Shown piece by piece: positions 56,419 through 64,000 of a stretch of DNA of 64,000 nt. Each line of letters begins with the position of its first letter. Position 1 is the stretch's first letter. The notes below the pieces were generated by a model. It was not told where the DNA came from. It saw only the letters and a list, made by a program, of their open reading frames with translations, and ran no database searches. Origin of the DNA: Parashewanella tropica (GTDB taxonomy: Bacteria; Pseudomonadota; Gammaproteobacteria; Enterobacterales; Shewanellaceae); the NCBI RefSeq assembly GCF_004358445.1, contig NZ_CP037951.1, positions 3,048,001 through 3,112,000 of the forward strand. Reading direction: 5' to 3'. A program made the translations under genes and the position numbers.

Positions 56419-57594
56419 CTATAAGACGACTTCTATTTTCTTTACGATTGATTTGACCTTTAATACCGCAGCTTCAACACTCTCATCTCGAGCTAATGCA
56501 ACACCAAGACGACGATGGCCATTGATTTCAGGCTTTCCAAATAACCTGACTTGAACTTGCGGCTGTGAAAATGCATGCTGTAATCCTTTGAACCCAAGAT
56601 TTACAGAGTGACCATCGGCGTTTATCGCCGCTGAAGCACTAGGACCACAATGCGTAATTTTAGAAATAGGCATGCCTAAAATCGCCCGTACATGCAGAGC
56701 AAATTGAGAGAGATCTTGGCTTACTAGAGTCACTAATCCCGTATCGTGTGGCCGAGGAGAGACTTCCGAAAAATACACTTCGTCCCCTTTTATAAATAAC
56801 TCCACACCAAATACACCATATCCCCCTAAAGCCTTCACTACCTTACGAGCGACCTCTTGTGCTTGCTCAAGGGCATGCTTTGACATCACTTGTGGCTGCC
56901 AAGACTCTTGATAATCCCCATTTTGTTGTCTGTGCCCAATCGGATCACAAAAATGAATACCATCGACTGCATTAACGGTTAGCAAGGTAATTTCGAAATC
57001 AAAATCGATAAAGCTCTCTACAATAATCCGTGCTGAATCACCTCTAGCATCAACTTGTGCATGTGTCCATGCTTGCTCATAGTCTGAAGCGGATTTAACC
57101 AAGCTTTGTCCCTTACCAGAAGAACTCATCAAAGGCTTTACTATGCATGGATGTCCTATGGTATCAATGGCCTTATCCATCTCTTTACGAGAACTACAGA
57201 ATAAGAAACGAGAAGTGAGTATTCCCAACTGGTGAGCAGCTAAGCGACGGATCCCTTCTCTATCCATCGTTAATTGTGTTGCTTTAGCACATGGAGCTAC
57301 ACGTAAGCCTTCTTTCTCTAGCTCAACAAGGGTCTCGGTATTTATGGCTTCAATTTCAGGGATAATTAAATGAGGTTGCTCTTGAGTAATTACAGAACGC
57401 AAGGCTGCACCGTCAAGCATATCGATTACATGTGAGTGGTGAGCAACATGCATTGCTGGCGCATTGGCATATCTGTCGACCGCAATAACTTCAATACCAA
57501 GACGTTGCAATTCAATAGCGATTTCTTTACCTAGCTCGCCACTGCCTAATAGTAGAGCTCTCAAGGCATTTTTACACAATGCAGTACCTAACAT
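56419..57594 (-). CDS. purT: Formate-dependent phosphoribosylglycinamide formyltransferase PurT
   Basis: A 391-residue ATP-grasp enzyme that makes formyl-GAR from formate and ATP in purine synthesis. The N-terminal motif [16 protein letters not shown], the central ATP-grasp loop [15 protein letters not shown] and the C-terminal [18 protein letters not shown] are as in the family. ATG 57594 begins [17 protein letters not shown]. An upstream ATG at 57627 lacks a better ribosome site. Confidence 0.95.
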   Translation of the reverse strand: MLGTALCKNALRALLLGSGELGKEIAIELQRLGIEVIAVDRYANAPAMHVAHHSHVIDMLDGAALRSVITQEQPHLIIPEIEAINTETLVELEKEGLRVAPCAKATQLTMDREGIRRLAAHQLGILTSRFLFCSSRKEMDKAIDTIGHPCIVKPLMSSSGKGQSLVKSASDYEQAWTHAQVDARGDSARIIVESFIDFDFEITLLTVNAVDGIHFCDPIGHRQQNGDYQESWQPQVMSKHALEQAQEVARKVVKALGGYGVFGVELFIKGDEVYFSEVSPRPHDTGLVTLVSQDLSQFALHVRAILGMPISKITHCGPSASAAINADGHSVNLGFKGLQHAFSQPQVQVRLFGKPEINGHRRLGVALARDESVEAAVLKVKSIVKKIEVVL

Positions 57595-57653
57595 AGCTTC
57601 GCACCTCACTTGTATCAATGACATCAATAATTAATAGTATCGATCTAATTTTG

Positions 57654-58385
57654 TTAATCTTCACTCCATTTGGGTTCTTCTAACGCCATAAAGACTTCAT
57701 TAGGCATTAGCATCCGACTTTCACCAGCTTCCAATGAGTTATCTAAACTTAATCCACCAACAGATAAACGGTGTAGAGCAACAACAGGATTCCGAAAGCG
57801 ACCAAACATACGCTTAACTTGATGATATTTCCCTTCTTGAATTGAGACTATTGCCTCACGCTCAGCAATAATTTCTAATTGAGCTGGTAATGTTGTGATT
57901 TGCTCATATTCAAAATAAAAGCCTTTGGCAAAGCTCTCAATATAATCGGGATGTATCGGGTTTGCCAGCTGGACTCTATATCGCTTTGGAATTTTATTTT
58001 CAGGCTGCATCAATTTGTTAGACCAGCGACTATCATTGGTTAATAACAATAATCCAGAAGTGTTTAAATCCAACCGTCCAACAATATGTAATTCATTTTT
58101 CTGGGGGTGGTCAATTAAATCCAGCACCGTTTTATGTTGAAGATCCTTTGTCGCACTGACTACACCCACTGGCTTATGGAGCATAATGTAAACAGGCTGA
58201 AGAGATTGTAAAACTTGCTCATCAAATTTTATGTGGCTAAATTCATCTATCAGCTTATCCATATCCTTACAAACTTCGCCATCGAGTTTTACCCGACCCT
58301 GTAACAATATTTGACGAATGACCTTTTTAGGCTGAACCAGCTCTTTAGCTAAATAACGGTCTAATCGGCTCCTCTTACTTTTCAT
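57654..58385 (-). CDS. RsuA/RluE-family pseudouridine synthase
   Basis: A 243-residue enzyme with an N-terminal S4-like RNA-binding domain (RLDRYLAKELVQPKKVIRQI) and a catalytic domain containing GRLDLNTSGLLLLTND with the catalytic Asp. Family members make pseudouridine in 16S or 23S rRNA. I cannot say from motifs alone which position this one modifies. It overlaps the upstream regulator gene by 11 bases, an unusual pairing. Confidence 0.9.
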   Translation of the reverse strand: MKSKRSRLDRYLAKELVQPKKVIRQILLQGRVKLDGEVCKDMDKLIDEFSHIKFDEQVLQSLQPVYIMLHKPVGVVSATKDLQHKTVLDLIDHPQKNELHIVGRLDLNTSGLLLLTNDSRWSNKLMQPENKIPKRYRVQLANPIHPDYIESFAKGFYFEYEQITTLPAQLEIIAEREAIVSIQEGKYHQVKRMFGRFRNPVVALHRLSVGGLSLDNSLEAGESRMLMPNEVFMALEEPKWSED

Positions 58386-59007
58386 GTTTTGTATTCGGTA
58401 CTACTTTGTATGCACAACGGCGTGCACCTTCAATGATATGCTCTTCTCTTGTTACTATCGCACAATCCTTAAATAGATCCTGAAATAATTGCAATTCGGA
58501 GCGACAGAAGTTTTGGCATTTACTTGCGGCAGCACAAATTGGGCAATGATTTTCATACAACCACCAAGCTTCATTATCTTGTTCAATGCTAGCCATATAC
58601 CCTTCTTGGTTTCGAATATTAGCCAAGACTTCCAGCTTTCGCTCGATACTATCGGCAGACAATATAGCTTGTTGATAAACCTCAAGGCTTCGAGTCTCAC
58701 GCTCTTCAATCAATTTATCTAAGCCCGATTCACCAAAAACGACTTTAATGGAATCAATTAATTGAAGTGATAAATCTTCATGGCGATCTTCGAAACGCTC
58801 GACACTTTTTTCTGTTAATTTCCAATACCGAGTTGGCCGTCCACGCCCAGCTGATTTGTCAAAAGTAACGACATCACCGCTCTCTTCTAAAGACAATAAA
58901 TGCTGTCTTACCCCCATAGTGGTAAGAGATAAATCTTCCGCAAGCACTTTAGCCGTCAGCGCTCCTTGAGTCTTGAGTAAATTGAGGATTTTTTGAGACG
59001 TTTTCAT
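58375..59007 (-). CDS. Helix-turn-helix regulator with a C-terminal cysteine cluster (SufR-like)
   Basis: A 210-residue protein. An N-terminal winged helix (about 1-65, LTAKVLAEDLSLTTMGVRQHL) precedes a C-terminal domain with CPICAAASKCQNFC and, near the end, RRCAYKV. The Cys cluster is of the kind that holds iron-sulfur clusters in SufR-type regulators. It is divergent from the FMN-reductase gene with a shared control region, and probably regulates it in response to redox state. Confidence 0.78.
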   Translation of the reverse strand: MKTSQKILNLLKTQGALTAKVLAEDLSLTTMGVRQHLLSLEESGDVVTFDKSAGRGRPTRYWKLTEKSVERFEDRHEDLSLQLIDSIKVVFGESGLDKLIEERETRSLEVYQQAILSADSIERKLEVLANIRNQEGYMASIEQDNEAWWLYENHCPICAAASKCQNFCRSELQLFQDLFKDCAIVTREEHIIEGARRCAYKVVPNTKHEK

Positions 59008-59087
59008 ATCCGCTTCCTTAGCTATACACCTCCATTATCAAGTAAAAGAACAATTAAATAAACTTTTTTCTTTATTTTTACTTTACA

Positions 59088-59119
59088 ATATTAAATAAAC
59101 AATTTACTTTACTTAATAT
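59088..59119 (+). promoter_or_regulatory. Palindromic operator candidate between the Cys-cluster regulator and the FMN reductase
   Basis: ATATTAAATAA and TTACTTAATAT form an 11-bp inverted repeat with one mismatch and a 10-base spacer, 32 bases before the FMN-reductase ATG. The flanks are very AT-rich, so the pattern has a moderate chance of arising by coincidence. Confidence 0.45.
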
Positions 59120-59151
59120 CAAGTTTGGAGATAACAAAAGGAACATCAATC

Positions 59152-59745
59152 ATGAAACTAGCAATCTTTAGCGGAAGTCATAGAAAAAACTCACAAAGTG
59201 CCAAAGTAGGTGAATACATTAAAACTCAGGCCAGACAATTCAGTCATGTCACTCATATTGAGCTTACTGACAAACAGCTGCCATTTTGGGATGCAAGTGA
59301 TGATTATGGGCCTCATTGGACTGAGCTCACTGAAGAAGTGGAACAATCTGATGCACTGGTATTAATCACCCCTGAATGGAATGGGATGGCATCGCCATTA
59401 TTAAAAAACTTTTTGATGATGCTACCTAACGAAATCACAGCTCATAAGCCAGTGGTATTTGTATCAGTATCAAGTGGTATCAGCGGGGCTTACCCAATAT
59501 CTGAATTAAAGTTAGATGGCACTAAAAATAGCAAATTACTTCCCATCCCAGATTACTTAATCGTCCGAAGCGTGGAAGATGTGCTTAATGAAGATCAACA
59601 AAGCGGTCATGATCCTCAAATCAGAGGGCGAATAGACTACAGCCTGTACATGTTACATCACTATGCTCAAGCGCTTACCCCCATGCGTCAACAACTGCAA
59701 GCAGACCCGTTTCCTAATCAAAATAATTACTCGTTTGGAATGTAA
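59152..59745 (+). CDS. NADPH-dependent FMN reductase family protein
   Basis: A 197-residue flavodoxin-like oxidoreductase. An N-terminal FMN loop (KLAIFSGSHRKNSQSAKV) and ITPEWNGMASPLLKNFL near residue 75 match the family. ATG 59152 has AAAGGAAC upstream; the TTG frame from 59125 is longer but lacks support. Quinone or chromate reduction and flavin recycling are possible roles. It is 10 bases from the next gene and probably controlled by the divergent regulator. Confidence 0.87.
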   Translation: MKLAIFSGSHRKNSQSAKVGEYIKTQARQFSHVTHIELTDKQLPFWDASDDYGPHWTELTEEVEQSDALVLITPEWNGMASPLLKNFLMMLPNEITAHKPVVFVSVSSGISGAYPISELKLDGTKNSKLLPIPDYLIVRSVEDVLNEDQQSGHDPQIRGRIDYSLYMLHHYAQALTPMRQQLQADPFPNQNNYSFGM

Positions 59746-59754
59746 GGAGCCAAT

Positions 59755-60171
59755 ATGATCAGACTAGAACACGTAAATTTTGTCGTAAGAGATTTAAATA
59801 AAACAGTAGACTTTTACCAAGCCGCGTTTCCTCATTGGAAAATAAGAGGTAGAGGAAAAAATGTAAGATATGGAATGCCAAGTAATTGGCTACACTTTGG
59901 CGATGATTATAATTATTTAGCTTTTAGTGACCACGGTGCAGAAGAGGCTCGTGATTTAAAAAGCTCACAAGTCGGGTTAGCTCACATCGCTTTTACAGTG
60001 ACAAACCTTGAAGCTTTGATCAACCGACTCGAAACAGCAGGTTATGAAATTGCCATTAACGGCGCTGAAGATCCAAGCCATAAGAGTGTTTACTATAATG
60101 ATCCAAATGGTATTGAAGTAGAATTTGTGCAGTATTTAACTGATTTACCCAGTGAAAGAAATAGATACTAA
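59755..60171 (+). CDS. VOC-family (glyoxalase-like) metal-binding protein
   Basis: A 138-residue single vicinal-oxygen-chelate domain pair. Metal-ligand positions are His in LEHVNFVVRD, His in LAHIAFTVTN and Glu in GIEVEFVQYL. Such proteins include glyoxalases, dioxygenases and resistance proteins. Without other motifs the substrate is open. The start follows AAGGAG and the gene is co-transcribed with the FMN reductase. Confidence 0.85.
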   Translation: MIRLEHVNFVVRDLNKTVDFYQAAFPHWKIRGRGKNVRYGMPSNWLHFGDDYNYLAFSDHGAEEARDLKSSQVGLAHIAFTVTNLEALINRLETAGYEIAINGAEDPSHKSVYYNDPNGIEVEFVQYLTDLPSERNRY

Positions 60172-60209
60172 CAACACTGGTTTGACCAGATGGTGAATTA
60201 TGCGTAATT

Positions 60210-60223
60210 ATTCGATATCGAAT
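60210..60223 (+). promoter_or_regulatory. Palindrome upstream of the small coiled-coil gene cluster
   Basis: ATTCGATATCGAAT is a perfect 14-base palindrome in an AT-rich region, 82 bases upstream of the first small gene. It could be a regulator site, but there is no matching second copy in the window. Confidence 0.35.
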
Positions 60224-60304
60224 TTATTATCAATAACTTAAATTATATAAATAGTTAGGATGAATCATTGAAAACGGATATTTCTCTCACAGAGGCAACC
60301 CATT

Positions 60305-60688
60305 ATGAGCGACGTATCCGTAACACCACTCATGCCGATAACTGCTGTTGATCAACTTGTTAATACAGCAACCACGGACTCAGAAAAAAACATAGATTTG
60401 AAAAATCATCTCACTCAATTCATCGCCCACCTTACTGGTTATGAAAAAAAGCTGGAGTTGAAACTTTCCAGCCTAAAGCAAATGTTACAAGATCTAACTC
60501 AAAGCAATTGCTTGGTCTTAACTAATGCACAATCTTCTGCAGCCACAACTCTTGATGAAGAAGAGCAAAAACGCGAAGACGCAATACAAATTGCTCGTCA
60601 AGATATACAACAAGGCTTAAAAGAGATACAAGATGGAATTAAAGAAATCAAACGCTTGATCTCTGAGATGGTAAATAATCAGCTATAA
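60305..60688 (+). CDS. Small coiled-coil protein, first of a three-gene cluster
   Basis: A 127-residue soluble protein with no signal peptide or membrane helix. A predicted coiled coil spans about residues 45-65 (KKLELKLSSLKQMLQDL) and another is near the end (IQQGLKEIQDGIKEIKRL). Unlike the next two genes it begins MSDVSVTP and has one cysteine. It is related to them only in composition and organisation. The ribosome site is AGAGG, eight bases before ATG. Unknown function. Confidence 0.7.
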   Translation: MSDVSVTPLMPITAVDQLVNTATTDSEKNIDLKNHLTQFIAHLTGYEKKLELKLSSLKQMLQDLTQSNCLVLTNAQSSAATTLDEEEQKREDAIQIARQDIQQGLKEIQDGIKEIKRLISEMVNNQL

Positions 60689-60719
60689 TCAAGCCTATAC
60701 TCATCTACAAGGAAGTTTT

Positions 60720-61151
60720 ATGAGCCCGATCGATCCAGCATTAGGTAGTAGCACGGTAACCAGTCTTTCACCGTCAGAAAAAACTGAACCACAATTAGAT
60801 TTAAATAAGATAAAGGAAATACTAGGTGCTAATTCAGCTTCAAAATTTTCTGAAATTAATAAGGAAATTACTAAACTTCAACAAATGTTAAGCACATCCT
60901 CAAATTCGAGTATAGACGCCATAAGTAATAAAACAGTATCAATCATAGAAGATATAGATCACGCGTTCAAAATGAGTGATCAAGGCTCAAGTGTTGAAAA
61001 GTCAGCACTCGTTCAAGAGTTACATACACATTATTCGGATGTACTGAACAAAACGTTACAAATTGCAAAACAAATGCATGATTTAGAGTATGAACTCAAA
61101 TTGCAAAATGAAATTTTAAAAGAGGCATATAAAGATAGAGCTAATTTATAG
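60720..61151 (+). CDS. Small coiled-coil protein, MSPID paralogue 1
   Basis: A 143-residue soluble protein beginning MSPID, without cysteine, signal peptide or membrane helix. Conserved with its neighbour are KIKEILGANSASKFSEINK, KEITKLQQM and HYSDVLNKTLQIAKQM. It is mostly helical with heptad-like leucines. The bases around its start (ACAAGGAAGTTTTATGAGCC) are nearly the same as those before the next gene. Function unknown. Confidence 0.75.
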   Translation: MSPIDPALGSSTVTSLSPSEKTEPQLDLNKIKEILGANSASKFSEINKEITKLQQMLSTSSNSSIDAISNKTVSIIEDIDHAFKMSDQGSSVEKSALVQELHTHYSDVLNKTLQIAKQMHDLEYELKLQNEILKEAYKDRANL

Positions 61152-61191
61152 TCATCTAATACGAAGCTAACATTTAAACAAGGAAGTTATT

Positions 61192-61620
61192 ATGAGCCCG
61201 ATTGATTCTGTAACTAGTAGCCAAGCTTTGAAGGATTTTACTAAAGTTGAAGATGCCAAACCTAATTTTGACGCTGACAAAATTAAAGCAATGTTTGGTC
61301 GAGAAGTAGAAAAAAAATTTGCGGAGGTTGATAAAGAAATCAGTAAACTGCAAAAAATGTTTGATAACATTCAATCACAAGATCCTTCCCAAATTATAGA
61401 CCAATCAAATCGGACTTTAGACCTCATGGCAAAAGCATTTGAATCGAGCATACCTAATCCAGATAAAATCACTCCAGAGCAAAATAAATTACTGGGTGAA
61501 GTTTCAAAACACTACACAGATATCATATTTAGTGCCCAAGGCGTGGCAAGAAATATGGCTACACTTCAAGTCGTATTAGCTGAGCAAAATGAAAAATTAA
61601 GACAGCAAATGAAAGATTGA
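61192..61620 (+). CDS. Small coiled-coil protein, MSPID paralogue 2
   Basis: A 142-residue paralogue of the preceding gene: MSPID start, then KIKAMFGREVEKKFAEVDK, KEISKLQKM and HYTDIIFSAQGVARNM, ending EQNEKLRQQMKD. No cysteine, signal peptide or membrane segment. The whole length aligns with its neighbour, so the pair arose by tandem duplication. A strong terminator follows, closing the three-gene unit. Confidence 0.75.
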   Translation: MSPIDSVTSSQALKDFTKVEDAKPNFDADKIKAMFGREVEKKFAEVDKEISKLQKMFDNIQSQDPSQIIDQSNRTLDLMAKAFESSIPNPDKITPEQNKLLGEVSKHYTDIIFSAQGVARNMATLQVVLAEQNEKLRQQMKD

Positions 61621-61645
61621 TTCCCTACACTAGCTAACTAAAAGT

Positions 61646-61675
61646 AAAAGGCGACACGGTAAAGTGTCGCCTTTT
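61646..61675. terminator. Strong bidirectional terminator
   Basis: A 12-bp perfect stem, AAAAGGCGACAC/GTGTCGCCTTTT, with loop GGTAAA and T-runs on both strands. It separates the plus-strand small-protein cluster from the minus-strand TonB receptor gene. Confidence 0.92.
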
Positions 61676-61696
61676 TTGTTCTACGTAATTTGTAAA

Positions 61697-64000
61697 TTAA
61701 TAGGTATAGCTAACTTGCAATGAAAGACCTGTTCCAGGGTCTTTGGCGTATACTTGCTTACCTTGCTGATCATATTCAGTTTCAGAGCCTAGAATGTTTT
61801 TGGCTTTAAACTTAACAGACCAGAACTCACTGGGTGTATAGCTATAAGTGAAGTCTAAGCTACTGAATGGCTGCTCATAAACATCGTCTAATCCACCACG
61901 GCCACCATAAGCAATGCGCTCACCAAAAATGTTATAAACCAAAGTAGCGCTATGATCATCATCTGGGGAATCAAAACTTAATTGTAAGTTGGCCACCCAC
62001 TCAGAATGTCCTGTCATACGACGCTTTTTGTTGGTTGGGTCAATTTCACCATTCGGTAAAATTTCAATTTCAGAGTCACTTAAGGTTAAGTTTCCTGCAA
62101 CAAAAAAGTGTTCTCCGATACCACCTAAGAACTCAAGATCGTGTAAGAATTCCGTTTCGATACCATAAATTAAACCTGATTCAGCATTGTAAAATTTAAG
62201 CTGACGACCGGCTTCTGAAATACGTTGAATTGGCTCGATTGGTGCTTCTAGGTCTTTATAGAAGCCGCCTACACTGAAGCTGTTTCCTTCTTCAGAATAC
62301 CACTCCCAACGAAGGTCAAAGTTAACAATATCTGAACTTTCCAGTTCTGGGTTACCAAAGAAATCGAATCCAGTCACCGGATCTTGGAAACGAACAGGTG
62401 AAACTTCACGTAAATCTGGGCGAACGACAGTTTTACTCACCCCCATACGCCATTGAGTAATATCAGAATCTTTCCAAGTGACAGACAGTGAAGGATAGAT
62501 GCCATCATCTTTTATAATGTAATCTAAAATATCATAACGACCGTTCTCGTCAGAAATTCGCCCCTCTGGGGTTAAAGGTAACGTTACACGGCGAAAGTCT
62601 TCATAGCGAATGCCTGCATATACGCGCCATACATCATCAAAATCAATATCTACACTACCAAAGTAAGCATCGTTCTTTTCTGTAGCGACATAATCTTCAG
62701 TGTCTGTAGAGGCGTCTCGAAGCTCAAGCTTTAGGCGGTTATTATCAATGTTTCCGTCCGAGAAAATTTTATCGAAGCGTTCTGATAAAATTGAACCATT
62801 AGGTGCTGTTGGAGCTAAACCAACCTCAAGCCCTAAACGAGTGGCATCGCTATCACGAACACGCTCGTAGTACTGATAACCACCTCTTATCTTCACTACG
62901 TTATTACCAAACTCTAATGGCAATGTAACGTCCCAACCATAGTTTTTAGAGTCATCTTCCAAATTGCTGTAAACGTATTTAGGCGCATCTTGAGTATTTA
63001 AAACAGCGTTAGTGAAAGTGCCATCATTTTGTTCAATTACGTTATAGGTATAACTTAACTCATTAGGTGCATAACGACGTGAACGAGAGTCAGAATACAT
63101 CCACTTGGCTTCAATATCCCACCAATCGGTCAAGTAGTGTTCACCACGGATTTGGTTACTGATCAGTGTTCGCTCTTCGTATTCGATGTCATTGACTTGT
63201 AAAGCATTTGGCTCACCAATGGTGTCAATAGTTTCTTCAATACCTATAGATACGTCATCAGAGGTGTCACGTAAGTAAGTAGTGAAGGTTTCTACTTTGT
63301 GGTCATCGTTTAGCTCAAAGCCCATATTAAACATGCCTGAAACTTGTACAACTGAATCCGTTCCCTTGATGTCTTTTTGGTTTTCAACTTGCACATTGTT
63401 AGCATCACCGTCTAATTCAACTTCACGCTTGGTGTAGTTTTCAGACTTACGCTTATAAGCAACAGCACCGATTAATCCAAATACTGACTCTTCACCGACT
63501 TCCCATTTGTCTCCAACGGCAATATTCGCGTTTACTGGCGTTGGGGTGTCTCTAGTATCAATCGCCATATTGCGATTCATATCTAATGCTAATGAGCGAT
63601 TTAGGCTTTGAGCTTGCTGGAATGTAAGCTTTCCTTTTGAACCAGTAAAAATATCAATTGGGCTTAAGCCACCATATGCTTTGATGGTATTGGTGATGCT
63701 TTTAGGCATAGCACGGGTACCATCGTCCTTACCCCACTTATCATCACTTCCACCTTTGTAGGTATAGCTATCGTTTGAGTCATTCGAGTTGTGCTCAGTG
63801 CCGACAGACATCTTAAACATGAAGTCGGATGGAATCGATTTAGTACGAATGTCGACATGACCGCCACCAAACGCGGCAGGCATATCGGCAGAAGCGGCTT
63901 TTTGTACTGACAGTGACTCGATGATTGATGCTGGAAACATATCCAGCGGCACAACATTACGAGTAGGATCTGGTGATGGAACAACAGCGCCATTTAATGA
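61697..64000 (-). CDS. TonB-dependent outer-membrane receptor, C-terminal part (cut by window edge)
   Basis: About 767 codons are present and the signal peptide and TonB box lie beyond the window. The right-edge sequence holds part of the plug domain (DMFPASIIESLSVQKAASAD and GGGHVDIRTK). The rest is the beta-barrel, with typical closing strands near SYTYTPSEFWSVKFKAKNIL and a C-terminal aromatic residue (SYTY). The substrate is unknown; such receptors in marine bacteria often take up glycans, peptides or iron complexes. It lies opposite the small-protein cluster, with a shared terminator. Confidence 0.93.
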   Translation of the reverse strand, partial: SLNGAVVPSPDPTRNVVPLDMFPASIIESLSVQKAASADMPAAFGGGHVDIRTKSIPSDFMFKMSVGTEHNSNDSNDSYTYKGGSDDKWGKDDGTRAMPKSITNTIKAYGGLSPIDIFTGSKGKLTFQQAQSLNRSLALDMNRNMAIDTRDTPTPVNANIAVGDKWEVGEESVFGLIGAVAYKRKSENYTKREVELDGDANNVQVENQKDIKGTDSVVQVSGMFNMGFELNDDHKVETFTTYLRDTSDDVSIGIEETIDTIGEPNALQVNDIEYEERTLISNQIRGEHYLTDWWDIEAKWMYSDSRSRRYAPNELSYTYNVIEQNDGTFTNAVLNTQDAPKYVYSNLEDDSKNYGWDVTLPLEFGNNVVKIRGGYQYYERVRDSDATRLGLEVGLAPTAPNGSILSERFDKIFSDGNIDNNRLKLELRDASTDTEDYVATEKNDAYFGSVDIDFDDVWRVYAGIRYEDFRRVTLPLTPEGRISDENGRYDILDYIIKDDGIYPSLSVTWKDSDITQWRMGVSKTVVRPDLREVSPVRFQDPVTGFDFFGNPELESSDIVNFDLRWEWYSEEGNSFSVGGFYKDLEAPIEPIQRISEAGRQLKFYNAESGLIYGIETEFLHDLEFLGGIGEHFFVAGNLTLSDSEIEILPNGEIDPTNKKRRMTGHSEWVANLQLSFDSPDDDHSATLVYNIFGERIAYGGRGGLDDVYEQPFSSLDFTYSYTPSEFWSVKFKAKNILGSETEYDQQGKQVYAKDPGTGLSLQVSYTY

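Overview
The window is a chromosome segment from a motile, low-GC marine gammaproteobacterium. Its gene content (polar-type flagellar order, DUF3634, DUF2878, a ChrR-type ECF cluster, a large TonB receptor) looks most like the Shewanella/Parashewanella group. That placement is inferred from gene order and remembered protein similarity, and no search was run.

Positions 1-31955, mostly on the minus strand, hold the flagellar/chemotaxis locus. A sigma-54 promoter (31940-31955) starts fliE-F-G-H-I-J-K-L-M-N-O-P-Q-R-flhB. After an interruption, a second sigma-54 promoter (7833-7848) starts flhA-flhF-flhG-fliA-cheY-cheZ-cheA, with cheA running off the left edge. The interruption, 7.8-19.0 kb, separates flhB from flhA. 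It carries a chemoreceptor with a CXXCH haem-attachment motif and its own FliA-type promoter, a 1278-residue calcium-repeat metzincin-like lipoprotein, and a ChrR/ECF-sigma photo-oxidative-stress type regulon. Three near-identical promoters of the form TGATNN-N16-CGTA precede the three transcription units of that regulon. The regulon has decayed: only the nonsense-mutated 3' end of a cyclopropane-fatty-acid synthase gene remains directly after the SDR gene, and the flavin oxidase and DUF1365 genes I expect from this cluster family are absent.

Positions 32-41.6 kb hold a GNAT acetyltransferase, an HPP-family remnant, a small secreted HExxH protein, a fatty-acid-hydroxylase-like membrane protein, an orphan, and the leuABCD operon with a leucine-rich leader peptide and attenuator. 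A second orphan of 392 residues follows. Positions 41.9-46.9 kb are a TetR-MFP-RND efflux operon with a palindromic operator. Positions 47-59 kb are mixed: a large lipoprotein, DUF805, a DUF4442-like protein, DUF368, ybgA-like and photolyase genes, DUF3634, a tandem pair of paralogous membrane proteins, a HAD-like protein, purT, an RsuA-type pseudouridine synthase and a Cys-rich HTH regulator divergent from an FMN reductase and a VOC protein. Positions 60.3-61.6 kb hold three small coiled-coil proteins, two of them clear tandem paralogues. A TonB-dependent receptor runs off the right edge.

Three families of short, transposase-less inverted-repeat elements are scattered through the window. A 265-bp TA-flanked element has two copies, a 91/92-bp double-hairpin element has two copies in opposite orientation with compensatory base changes, and a 120-bp element has one copy. 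No tRNA, rRNA, CRISPR array or intact insertion sequence was recognised.
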